From: a virus
IMG/VR virus record: IMGVR_UViG_3300020411_000334
Span: 1-64,000 of that record
Length of the DNA: 64,000 bases
Direction: 5' to 3' (one strand)
A model generated the notes under the pieces. It searched no databases, had not been told where the DNA came from, and saw only the letters and a list, made by a program, of their open reading frames with translations. Every line of letters starts with the position of its first letter. Position 1 is the stretch's first letter. Positions 55,790 through 63,571 of this stretch are shown in pieces. The position numbers and the translations under genes are program-made.

Positions 55790-56097
55790 TTTTTATTCTT
55801 CTTAGGTTTCTTTGCTGCTGAGGGATTAGTATACATCCCTGGAGATCTTGTGCCCTTAGTGTAGGACATCTTTTTAATGACATCACCTAGCATGTCATAG
55901 TATGTGTCAAATATATCAACTGAGTTACCCATAACAAGATCAAACCAAGTCTCACCGTCCTTTGCTAACTCCATTAGATACGCATTAGTTGGTAACGTCT
56001 TATCGTTAGCAGCATCAGGTGAGATACCAGATTTAATAACGGAACACCCTAAACCTTTAGAGTTTACCTCAGCAATCTGCTCATCAGTTAATTTCAT
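55786..56097 (-). CDS. Hypothetical protein, 103 aa
   Basis: MKLTDEQIAEVNSKGLGCSV then KSGISPDAANDKTLPTNAYLM, DLVMGNSVDIFDTYYDML and a very basic tail (SAAKKPKKNKK). Last residues look nucleic-acid-binding. I recall relatives in T4-like cyanophages but with no known function. Confidence 0.65.
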   Translation of the reverse strand: MKLTDEQIAEVNSKGLGCSVIKSGISPDAANDKTLPTNAYLMELAKDGETWFDLVMGNSVDIFDTYYDMLGDVIKKMSYTKGTRSPGMYTNPSAAKKPKKNKK

Positions 56098-56099
56098 TG

Positions 56100-56555
56100 T
56101 TATACCACAGCATATGTTCTACCTCTACCACCCCATTCAATAGAAGGAAATGCTTCCTTGACTACTGCATGTGTAATACGGTATTTCTTATGAAGTGTCT
56201 TGTTGATTGCTTTAATTACTACCTGTGCTTCATCCTCATGGAGTCCTTCAAGTAGTCTGATAAACATACCCTCTATCTTCATAGTAGATACATTATCTGC
56301 ACCACCTACGAAGTAATAGTATAGTTTAGATGCTTCTTTCTCTAACAATGTATGCTCTGTGCCCTTAGGTGCATCGTTCTTACGATAAGGTACGTCCTCA
56401 CCTAATGGAACACGTGCCTCTAAACTATCATCAAAATTGATAACAAATATTGACCTGAGTGCAGGAGTATTATTGTCTTGTAATATTTTTATCTTTTGTG
56501 CCTTCGTCTTTGCATTATGTGCCTTCTGAAGTACCTCAGAAATCATTAATTTCAT
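56100..56555 (-). CDS. Conserved hypothetical protein, 151 aa
   Basis: MKLMISEVLQKAHNAKTKAQ is the helical start, then KIKILQDNNTPALRSIFVINFDDS, PLGEDVPYRKNDAPKGTEHT, a helical SKLYYYFVGG and EAQVVIKAINKTLHKKYRIT. Met4 may be the start. I recognise the pattern from T4-like cyanophages; its role there is not known to me. Confidence 0.7.
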   Translation of the reverse strand: MKLMISEVLQKAHNAKTKAQKIKILQDNNTPALRSIFVINFDDSLEARVPLGEDVPYRKNDAPKGTEHTLLEKEASKLYYYFVGGADNVSTMKIEGMFIRLLEGLHEDEAQVVIKAINKTLHKKYRITHAVVKEAFPSIEWGGRGRTYAVV

Positions 56556-56558
56556 AAC

Positions 56559-56798
56559 TTATTCGTCGTCATCATCAAGTATATCATCTTCGTTGTGAAT
56601 ACGCAAGTATATCAACTCGGAAGGTTCTACTGGTCCATCTTCACCTTGCATCTCTGGATGCATCACTACTTCAGCGTAGTCTGCTTTAGCGACCCAAGTA
56701 TCGAAGACTTCCTTTAGGTTCCATGATAGCATGAAACCCAAGAAAAAACTACCTATAGTTAGAAAGAATGCAATGTACAAAAATGAAACATCTGCCAT
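56559..56798 (-). CDS. Single-pass membrane protein, 79 aa
   Basis: FLYIAFFLTIGSFFLGFMLSW (5-25) is a single span, then an acidic soluble part ending in EDDILDDDDE. Type of small inner membrane protein often encoded near glutaredoxin and AT-hook genes in cyanophages. Function unknown. Confidence 0.7.
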   Translation of the reverse strand: MADVSFLYIAFFLTIGSFFLGFMLSWNLKEVFDTWVAKADYAEVVMHPEMQGEDGPVEPSELIYLRIHNEDDILDDDDE

Positions 56799-56822
56799 AA
56801 GATTTCTCCCTTACTATTTTTT

Positions 56823-57179
56823 TTATTTAGTAGACTTTTTACGAGGTCTACCAGGTTTACGAGTATCATAGTATACTTGTGCATCTTTGACAAGTGTATC
56901 AAAGTAATTCCTAATCTTTCTCGCTTGTGGTTTGGGTAAGTGTGTGTATGCTTCAGACATATACTTATCCCTTGCAATGTATTGAGACAACTCGGTCACT
57001 GCTTGTTTCAACTCACCCATTGAACTTGATTCAATTAATTCACCTGTTTGTTTGCGTGTCCACTTGTTACCAGTAAGATACGACTTCATATTAAGTAGGA
57101 ATCTACCATTAAACATTGCTTCGTCGATTGCTCTGTCAATAATAGTATAAAGTTCCTCAGGGTTAGCGTCACTCATCAT
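56823..57179 (-). CDS. Helical protein with AT-hook-like C-terminus, 118 aa
   Basis: A helical body (IIDRAIDEAMFNGRFLLNMK, SMGELKQAVTELSQYIARDK) followed by TRKPGRPRKKSTK (106-118), which contains the GRP core of an AT-hook flanked by basic residues. Such tails bind the minor groove of A/T-rich DNA, fitting this AT-rich genome. A DNA-binding role is likely, otherwise unknown. Overlaps glutaredoxin by 4 bases. Confidence 0.65.
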   Translation of the reverse strand: MMSDANPEELYTIIDRAIDEAMFNGRFLLNMKSYLTGNKWTRKQTGELIESSSMGELKQAVTELSQYIARDKYMSEAYTHLPKPQARKIRNYFDTLVKDAQVYYDTRKPGRPRKKSTK

Positions 57180-57430
57180 ACGTACTTGTTTTCTCGGAGG
57201 TATTTAACAGTTTCTGTGCAACCACCCATCTTTTGTCCTGAGATGATTACTTGAGGGAATGTAGCCTGTTGTCCAAACTCATTCTTAAACTGCTCTCTAG
57301 TAAAGTTAACATTTAATTTGTATTCTGCAAAGCCCCACCCCTTAGATTTGTAAACTTCCTTAATCTTTGTGCAGTAGGGACAACCTTCTCTAGTATAGAT
57401 GGCGGTGTTACCAGGATTCTTTTCGGCCAT
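57176..57430 (-). CDS. grx: Glutaredoxin
   Basis: An 84-aa protein with the active site CPYC (17-20) in TREGCPYCTKIKEVYKSKG, TFPQVIISGQKMGGCTETV with the cis-Pro, and a C-terminal helix. Glutathione-dependent dithiol reductase, supplying electrons to ribonucleotide reductase among others. Typical in T4-like cyanophages. Transcribed just downstream of an intrinsic terminator, so it starts a new segment. Confidence 0.92.
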   Translation of the reverse strand: MAEKNPGNTAIYTREGCPYCTKIKEVYKSKGWGFAEYKLNVNFTREQFKNEFGQQATFPQVIISGQKMGGCTETVKYLRENKYV

Positions 57431-57450
57431 AGTATTATAAGTGGGAAAGA

Positions 57451-57475
57451 AAAAAGGGTCACTCTGTGACCCTTT
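57451..57475 (-). terminator. Intrinsic terminator after the outer-membrane-type gene
   Basis: AAAGGGTCAC (57453-57462) and GTGACCCTTT (57466-57475) form a perfect 10-bp stem with loop TCT. On the minus strand it is followed by a T-rich TTTTTTCTTTC. It ends the transcript of the 124-aa secreted protein. Confidence 0.88.
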
Positions 57476-57502
57476 GTATTTAGTTTGTATGGAGGTTGAA
57501 AC

Positions 57503-57877
57503 TTAGAAAGTAAACTTAGTTCCAATCTTACCTGCGAAGTCTAGGTCGCTATCAGCAGTTTGTCCATAGATCTCACCGTAGAAAGATGCAGACTCAGTTA
57601 CTGGGTAAGAACCACCAAGGTATCCTGCTAACTCAACGTCACCGAAGTCATCTGTAGACTCAGTGTGACTAACTGTAGGACCACCAGATACATACCATGC
57701 AAGTCCGCCAGGAGTCTCTCCTTCGTATCCGACTTGAAGTTCTAGGTTTCCACTTGTGTACTCCCCATCAGGGTATGAACCGTTAGCTTCTACATTCACA
57801 TATGGACCAGCAAAAGCGGCTCCAGAGATTAGTAGAGGTGATGCAGCAAGAGCTGCGATTGTTGATTTGATTGACAT
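57503..57877 (-). CDS. Small secreted beta-barrel-type outer-membrane protein
   Basis: Starts at the ATG at 57877. The signal peptide MSIKSTIAALAASPLLISGA ends at AFA (21-23); the mature part is GPYVNVEANGSYPDGEYTSG and alternating beta strands such as LELQVGYEGETPGGLAWYVS, ending with GKIGTKFTF (aromatic C-terminus). I recall comparable small porin-like proteins in marine cyanophages. The frame is open 21 codons upstream (to 57940) through a hairpin region, so the longer form is unlikely. Flanked by promoter and terminator. Confidence 0.75.
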   Translation of the reverse strand: MSIKSTIAALAASPLLISGAAFAGPYVNVEANGSYPDGEYTSGNLELQVGYEGETPGGLAWYVSGGPTVSHTESTDDFGDVELAGYLGGSYPVTESASFYGEIYGQTADSDLDFAGKIGTKFTF

Positions 57878-57911
57878 GTTTTTGTTTAAGTGTCTCGCAA
57901 GGATACTAAAA

Positions 57912-57968
57912 GACCCTGCGGATGATAGCATCCCCGACATGGGATACTTTTTTGTCCAACGCAGGGTT
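57912..57968 (-). promoter_or_regulatory. Structured 5' leader of the secreted-protein gene
   Basis: ACCCTGCG (57913-57920) pairs with CGCAGGGT (57960-57967). Within it GGATG/CATCC (57920-57924 with 57929-57933) or ATCCC/GGGAT (57930-57934 with 57941-57945) can form, but not both. It lies between the late promoter and the ATG, so it is transcribed as leader. Possible translation control; no known RNA family seen. Confidence 0.35.
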
Positions 57969-57996
57969 ACGATCTTTCGAGTCCTTTGTTAAGAAG

Positions 57997-58004
57997 TATT
58001 TATA
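57997..58004 (-). promoter_or_regulatory. Consensus T4-type late promoter TATAAATA
   Basis: Exact TATAAATA on the minus strand, 120 bases before the ATG of the secreted beta-barrel-type protein, giving it a long leader and its own late expression. Confidence 0.6.
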
Positions 58005-58020
58005 CTAACACACCTTTCGG

Positions 58021-58248
58021 TTATCCGTCAACCCCCTCTTGTGACAGTTCCCGAATCGGAACCATTCTAATGAATTGTTCATTCATATTATAGAACAACT
58101 TATAGTTGTCAGTTGTGAGGTAGTATCCTTTTATATCGTTACCATCGCAATGGTATCCATAACCTCTTAGTCTTTCATTCACTCCATCAATACGCAATGT
58201 CTTGCCTAGTTCTAAGTAGTGGTGAAATTTTTCATCGAGGTTAATCAT
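58021..58248 (-). CDS. Hypothetical protein, 75 aa
   Basis: MINLDEKFHHYLELGKTLRI then GYGYHCDGNDIKGYYLTTDN and FYNMNEQFIRMVPIRELS. A small alpha-beta protein, overlapped by 8 bases with the coiled-coil gene upstream. Family not recognised. Confidence 0.65.
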   Translation of the reverse strand: MINLDEKFHHYLELGKTLRIDGVNERLRGYGYHCDGNDIKGYYLTTDNYKLFYNMNEQFIRMVPIRELSQEGVDG

Positions 58249-58594
58249 CTCTCTTGTCTGTTTTAGTCATCATAGCACGTAACTCCTGCTCTTGGTCATC
58301 TGTTAGGACAGTTTCTGGATCGGCCTCACCCTCTTCTTTTCTTGGGTCAATATATTCGGCCATCAGTTTCAAATTGTCCTGCAAATCTTCTGGGGGTGTC
58401 CAGCTATCACCCTTCGGTTTGTATTCCAATGACTTCACTTCGGCAAGGGGACTCCTCCAATACTTCTGCATCTTCTTGAGCATCTTCTTCTTACCCTTAG
58501 GGTCATCCTTATACTTCTCGATGATTCTCTTAAGTGTCCTTAACTCTTTAGATGATTTCTCTAACGACCTCTCTGCTGCAAAACCATTTGACAT
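58241..58594 (-). CDS. Helical charged protein, 117 aa
   Basis: Rich in Lys/Glu with coiled-coil features: SLEKSSKELRTLKRIIEKYK, PKGKKKMLKKMQKYW and LTDDQEQELRAMMTKTDK. It follows the 1250-aa structural gene with a one-base overlap, so it may be an assembly factor or a minor virion component. Function unknown. Confidence 0.65.
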   Translation of the reverse strand: MSNGFAAERSLEKSSKELRTLKRIIEKYKDDPKGKKKMLKKMQKYWRSPLAEVKSLEYKPKGDSWTPPEDLQDNLKLMAEYIDPRKEEGEADPETVLTDDQEQELRAMMTKTDKRDD

Positions 58595-61500
58595 TATGTT
58601 GATACCTCTGTGATTATTATTTTAAACTTAACTCTAAACTTAGTAGAGTCTGATGAAAGATACCATAGCATTGAGTCTTTGTTGTGTGACTCCTGATAGA
58701 TTGCTTCCTTAGCTGTCCTCTTAACTAAGATGTCATCCTCAAACCATGATAGTAACGGACGACTAGGCATCTTAAACCCTGCCTCTTGGTCAGGGAAGTA
58801 AGGTGTCTGCGTTGCATCTTCAACAGCAGGTTCTCTTACTGGAGGCCATGTCAATATAAATTCACATGCTTCAGTGTAACCTGAGCCAGTATTTATAATT
58901 TCCATGGGATTTATAACTGCTTGCCAGTAATGGACTGTCCTAGACCCTGTAGCATTAAAATATACTGGATAGAATGTTATTCCTACACGTATCTTACATG
59001 CATCAGCGTAGTTGGATCCACCTGTGCCATGATAGTTATCAAGAGTATAGTCATGTATGAATGTGATGGGTGAGAAGTATGTATCTCTTACTGGTGTCTG
59101 TTGCCATCCATCCCATACAAAGTTAACATCTGTCTGATAACCCGCAGTCTTATTCTGACCTACAGTATACCATGGCAGTCCTAGCTTTGCAAACGTAGTT
59201 GGAGCACTCGTTAACAATGTATCTTTCTGACTGCTAGGGATACTACTACCACTCAGTGTTTCAAACCTAGTAATTAAATGCTCCTCTAAGAGGTGGTTGT
59301 AAACACCTGTAAGGTTTCTGTAATTATATGAAGGTAGAATTGTATCGCTGAAGTAATCAGACTTATCGAAAGTATATCCTGTATCAATGTATCCTCCTGG
59401 AATGTTGGGCATCAATGGGTTGTTAGTATACCTGCTGTTGCCTGGTATGTCTGGGTTTGCTTGGTTGGTACCATGCATAGCGATTGGTACACCACCTGAC
59501 CATACATTAGTCCATGGATATCCAGGGTCTGGAGTGTTATCATCATTCCAAGTCTCACTCCACTTAGATCCAGGCTCCCACTCAAACTCCTGTCTGTTAG
59601 TAGGACGGAATTGCATAGCAAATCCTTGGACAAATCCCACGTCAGATTTATTGATAGGATTATTAGTTGGGTTACCTGCTGTCGATCCTTGGACATCATC
59701 ACCAGAGACGGTACCTAATTGTAACTTAAACACACTGTCAAAGTTATTAGTTGCCTTGTCAAACATGGCAAGCTCTAATGATATGTCACCTGTAACTGGA
59801 CCTGTGTCAATACTTACGACCTCAAAGGTAAGAGTATCATTAGGACTTAATGATATATCACCATCCCATAGGTCTGCACCTATGTTAGGCCAATACTTTG
59901 CTTCAAATTGTTTGGTGAATAAATCTACACCATTCTTCTGCATTTTTATAGTAAACTTAGTGCAGTCACCTTGCAGTCCACCTGTGATTCCACCCATCGA
60001 TATCATTCGGAAGGTACCACCTGCCTTTGCTGCTATAGTCTGAGTCTTATTCAACTCGGTTGAGTAAGCACCATTACACTCACCACACTCCCAGTCAACG
60101 TCATTTGATTGGAAGGTAGGTAGTTTGGTACCACAATCCTGCCTTCTCATTATAACTGTCTTGAATGACTGAGTAATGATGCGGCTTTCACACTTGGTCT
60201 CGTTATTTAATTTCCTAAAGACTTTCTCAGGTGCAGCAGTAGGATACACATAGCATTGAATACCTTCGTATGTGTAACCATCAAAAGTATATCTTACATC
60301 ATGCCATATCTTAAGGTCATTGTAATCATCATCACCTGCTATCAAGTCCTCCCAGAATTGATGACTTCTACCATGCCACTTGGTTTGATCCTTCTTCATA
60401 GGATTCCACTCGTTGTCACCAAAGAGACAGTAGTTACTCTGAGATGAATTAATACCAACGCCTCTGAATCCTCCACTGTAAGGAGCATTTAGTGGTTCAA
60501 AATCAATGACTTGGTTGACTTGGAAGGTTGGATTAACTTGTGCACCATTAGATATGAGGAAGAAACCCATGGTACCACCTGCAAAGTTTTGTAATTGCTC
60601 ACTAGGTATAGTTGACACGGTAAGGTTAACTCCACTCCTTATGAGTGGTTGAGTAATCACACCCCACTGTGGACCATTCTCATTTGCAAGATAGAATCCC
60701 ATAGTATTTCGATACCCTGCATTTCCATGCTCCACGTCCATCTTTATCTGCAAGTCACCCTTAGGGTCTGAAGGTATCTTATACACCCACTTGTTTGGTA
60801 CCTGCACTGGCATACCACCTGTAAAATCACCAGTGATAGTATACTTGTGGTTAAATGGATCAGGACTCCATAATCTATGCAATGGTGCTGCTGTCTCCTT
60901 CTCTGCTAGATAACTGGACATCTTATTAGATGTCTCAAAGACATGTCCTATTACCTCTTGGAATACCATGTCACTATTATCCATAGTCACTCTCTCACCT
61001 GCACCAGGACTATCAGGTTGACCTGGGTTAGTAGTTAAGAATGTATCTTCCTGAGTGTTACTAAAATATCTGAATAGTGGTACAGTTACACCTTTTATTT
61101 CATCTTTTAATACCCAAAAGACTGGGGTCTGTTTGGTTAAGACATATCCTGGTGGAGGAGTCGATTGTGTATGGTATGCATGGTCAGCACCGTTGTTAGT
61201 AGATACGATAGTGAAGTTAGCATTACAATCGTTACCATCCAAGTCTTTCATACATATTCTTCTACCGTTATCAACAATAGTAAACCCACCAGAGTTACCA
61301 TTCATAGTAATTGATGTAGTCCCAGGACCAGTGAGTTGTAGTGTTTCATACTGCTCACCTGACCTACCTGACCTTGTGAACGTCAGTCCACCAATCTGAA
61401 TGCTGTTAATGGCAACGCCATAGGTGTTGGGATTATCATTCCATTGCAGACATAGTACCACAACAGCACTACCAGTACCAGTAGCAACTAAATTACCTGA

Positions 61501-62346
61501 GCCATCAAATGATGTTGATAATGTCCCTGAGCCATACGTTGACTCATAAACTGGCAGTCTATCAGGGAAACAATTCTCTACACATATCTCATCTCTGTTA
61601 CCACTCCATCCATTAGGCCAGTAACTACTACAGTTTGCAGCAGGAGGTTTCCATTGACCACCAAAGTAAGGTCTAAACATACACTCAAGTGCATTCCTTA
61701 CACAATCATCAAAGGGATCTCCTTGACCTAGGTCATCAGGACAATAATATTTCTCTCCATCTTTGTCTTGCCAGAATCCATCCTCCAACTCAGTGAGTGA
61801 GGTTGGATCTTTAGATAACATCTCTCTTACGATGTCACACTGGTCATCATCACCACCAAATCTTATCTTCATCCAAGGAACACCAGGTTTGATAGGGTCT
61901 AGTGTTATCTTGGTGTCTTTTATAGGTAAAGGAATACCAACGAGGTCTGTAACTTCCTTAAGAATACCTAAGTCCCATGACCCATCGTACATATCAGGTA
62001 GGTCATCAGGGGGTGGTTCTAATGTAGGTAGGTCGGGGTAACATCTCTGCACCAAATTCTGAATGACTTCAGCAGGTGTAGGAATAGGCTCAACTTCTGG
62101 TGCTACAAAAGGAACAGTAGGAAACTGTGAGTCCAGTGGGTTAGGCATCAACCCAGGTGGATCACTATAACACCTGCCAACTAAGTTTTGAATTAGTTCG
62201 GCAGGAGATACTGTAGGTGCTACAGGTCCAGTTGTTGCTTCGGCAGGGATGTTAGGGTTTAATTGATCAAGTGGGTTAGGTGCATTAGGCACTGACCCTG
62301 TGTAACATCGCTGTACTATGTCTCTTATGGACTGACCATGAGCCAT
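58594..62346 (-). CDS. Large virion structural protein with DUF4114-like part
   Basis: A 1250-aa protein. The N-terminus has three units of about 40 residues built on I(R/Q)xxVxRCY and PNPLD (RDIVQRCYTGSV, IQNLVGRCYSDPPGL, IQNLVQRCYPDLPTL). Around residue 665, FWEDLIAGDDDYNDLKIW resembles the D-x-D-Y-N-D-L motif of DUF4114, a domain of secreted, probably Ca-binding proteins. The rest is Gly/Asn/Thr-rich beta. Probably an adhesin or tail appendage. A late-type box precedes it. Confidence 0.7.
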   Translation of the reverse strand: MAHGQSIRDIVQRCYTGSVPNAPNPLDQLNPNIPAEATTGPVAPTVSPAELIQNLVGRCYSDPPGLMPNPLDSQFPTVPFVAPEVEPIPTPAEVIQNLVQRCYPDLPTLEPPPDDLPDMYDGSWDLGILKEVTDLVGIPLPIKDTKITLDPIKPGVPWMKIRFGGDDDQCDIVREMLSKDPTSLTELEDGFWQDKDGEKYYCPDDLGQGDPFDDCVRNALECMFRPYFGGQWKPPAANCSSYWPNGWSGNRDEICVENCFPDRLPVYESTYGSGTLSTSFDGSGNLVATGTGSAVVVLCLQWNDNPNTYGVAINSIQIGGLTFTRSGRSGEQYETLQLTGPGTTSITMNGNSGGFTIVDNGRRICMKDLDGNDCNANFTIVSTNNGADHAYHTQSTPPPGYVLTKQTPVFWVLKDEIKGVTVPLFRYFSNTQEDTFLTTNPGQPDSPGAGERVTMDNSDMVFQEVIGHVFETSNKMSSYLAEKETAAPLHRLWSPDPFNHKYTITGDFTGGMPVQVPNKWVYKIPSDPKGDLQIKMDVEHGNAGYRNTMGFYLANENGPQWGVITQPLIRSGVNLTVSTIPSEQLQNFAGGTMGFFLISNGAQVNPTFQVNQVIDFEPLNAPYSGGFRGVGINSSQSNYCLFGDNEWNPMKKDQTKWHGRSHQFWEDLIAGDDDYNDLKIWHDVRYTFDGYTYEGIQCYVYPTAAPEKVFRKLNNETKCESRIITQSFKTVIMRRQDCGTKLPTFQSNDVDWECGECNGAYSTELNKTQTIAAKAGGTFRMISMGGITGGLQGDCTKFTIKMQKNGVDLFTKQFEAKYWPNIGADLWDGDISLSPNDTLTFEVVSIDTGPVTGDISLELAMFDKATNNFDSVFKLQLGTVSGDDVQGSTAGNPTNNPINKSDVGFVQGFAMQFRPTNRQEFEWEPGSKWSETWNDDNTPDPGYPWTNVWSGGVPIAMHGTNQANPDIPGNSRYTNNPLMPNIPGGYIDTGYTFDKSDYFSDTILPSYNYRNLTGVYNHLLEEHLITRFETLSGSSIPSSQKDTLLTSAPTTFAKLGLPWYTVGQNKTAGYQTDVNFVWDGWQQTPVRDTYFSPITFIHDYTLDNYHGTGGSNYADACKIRVGITFYPVYFNATGSRTVHYWQAVINPMEIINTGSGYTEACEFILTWPPVREPAVEDATQTPYFPDQEAGFKMPSRPLLSWFEDDILVKRTAKEAIYQESHNKDSMLWYLSSDSTKFRVKFKIIITEVST

Positions 62347-62366
62347 GTATAATTATAATAACCTAT

Positions 62367-62377
62367 GAATATTTAGG
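62367..62377 (-). promoter_or_regulatory. Late-type box CCTAAATATTC
   Basis: CTAAATA core 21-31 bases before the ATG at 62346, overlapping the stop of the 26-aa peptide. Confidence 0.4.
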
Positions 62378-62453
62378 GGTTAAAATTTGGGTCATAGTAA
62401 CAGAGCATCGCTGTTGTTGCAGTGATTGCTCCTAGTATTAATAGAATTGTCAT
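62373..62453 (-). CDS. Tiny membrane peptide, 26 aa
   Basis: ATG at 62453, TAA at 62373-62375. MTILLILGAITATTAMLCYY is one hydrophobic span, ending DPNFNP. The ATG overlaps the TGA of the third halogenase, which makes translation likely despite its size. Function unknown. Confidence 0.45.
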   Translation of the reverse strand: MTILLILGAITATTAMLCYYDPNFNP

Positions 62454-63571
62454 TTGTTTAACTTAGTCTTTAACATATCCTCAAAGTTATTACCGATGAG
62501 GTTATAGTGAGCCATTATAACAGAATGATGGTTGAAATAGGAGTAATTGTTATTAAGTTTAGCTTTCCAATCTCCTTTAAATGAATCACTGATCAGATTC
62601 CAGAATGTTATGTCATTTACTGTCAGCGTTTTCGCATAATCCCAGAAGGGGCTATTATATTTAGACCCATACTGATAATGATACAATAAAAAGTTACTAT
62701 TCTGTTGAATCATCTCCAAGTTATCAGAGACTATCTGCTCCTTCGTTTGCTTCCCTCTGATATATTCTATGGTACTATCCACCCAATACATATACCCTGT
62801 GATACTTGTCGCCTCTAGTGGTTCAATAAAAAAGTATTTGTTTCCGTTGAGAAATACTCTATCAGAAACTACTGGCATCTTCGCACAATAGTTTTTGAAT
62901 CTCCTAGTCTTGGTTTCGGCCACTTTAAATAGGTCACGGAAGTTTTTTACCGCTACCTCGTCTTTTGTAGTAGTAGTACTATAAAGATACCCATAAGTGG
63001 TACTACTACGAAGAGGTATCTCAAAGCACCATCCATCTGGGGTGGCGACTGCCCTGGTAACTTCACTCTTAATGGGTAAGGTGTTACCTAATACCACGCT
63101 GTCCAATGGATTCTCTAGAGTATAATAGTTGTCAAAATTATCAGGTGTCCCACTACAATCATAGATCCAATCATCCATTAAGTCATCAGGTGTTACATGC
63201 TCCTCTACTACATTAAACAGACCTGACTTACACCAATAGTTTGTGAATGCTTCGGGGTCAAAGTGCATAGCATACTCACTGATACCAAAGTCATGGAACC
63301 ATCTATGGTTGTAACCCCATCCCTCATATAATATACCTGTCTTAGGAGTCTGGTCGAAGTCCATCCTATCCCATGTCATCCAATGCTTAGGATGATACCA
63401 ACCAACCTCATTTAATAGTCTTAAGATGTTAGGCCATGACCCTGACCCTACAGGTTCAATTGGTGAACCATCGTGATAGATAGTCACCTCACACTCAGGT
63501 AGATGGGTCTTCCAAATTAGTCCAGTGATAACACCTGCTAATCCTTTACCTATGATACCTATTCTCTCCAT
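62450..63571 (-). CDS. Divergent flavin-dependent halogenase homologue 3
   Basis: A 373-aa protein, clearly shorter than the two others. GKGLAG (8-13) is the FAD loop, EPVGSGSW (39-46) matches the IGVGEST motif, K77 in TPKTGILYEG takes the place of the catalytic Lys, WCFEIP (181-186) that of WxWxIP, and E253 in EPLEAT that of the catalytic Glu. Much of the substrate-covering region is missing. Halogenase or a related flavoprotein. It overlaps by 13 bases with an oxygenase gene upstream, so enzymes of the two classes are paired here too. Confidence 0.7.
   Translation of the reverse strand: MERIGIIGKGLAGVITGLIWKTHLPECEVTIYHDGSPIEPVGSGSWPNILRLLNEVGWYHPKHWMTWDRMDFDQTPKTGILYEGWGYNHRWFHDFGISEYAMHFDPEAFTNYWCKSGLFNVVEEHVTPDDLMDDWIYDCSGTPDNFDNYYTLENPLDSVVLGNTLPIKSEVTRAVATPDGWCFEIPLRSSTTYGYLYSTTTTKDEVAVKNFRDLFKVAETKTRRFKNYCAKMPVVSDRVFLNGNKYFFIEPLEATSITGYMYWVDSTIEYIRGKQTKEQIVSDNLEMIQQNSNFLLYHYQYGSKYNSPFWDYAKTLTVNDITFWNLISDSFKGDWKAKLNNNYSYFNHHSVIMAHYNLIGNNFEDMLKTKLNK

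Noticed and set aside
57878-57940. Longer secreted protein starting at 57940
   Set aside because: Would place 21 polar residues before a complete signal peptide and start inside a stem.
61000-62346. N-terminal RCY repeats as a DNA-level repeat array
   Set aside because: Only the protein motif is repeated; the DNA is too diverged to be called a sequence repeat.
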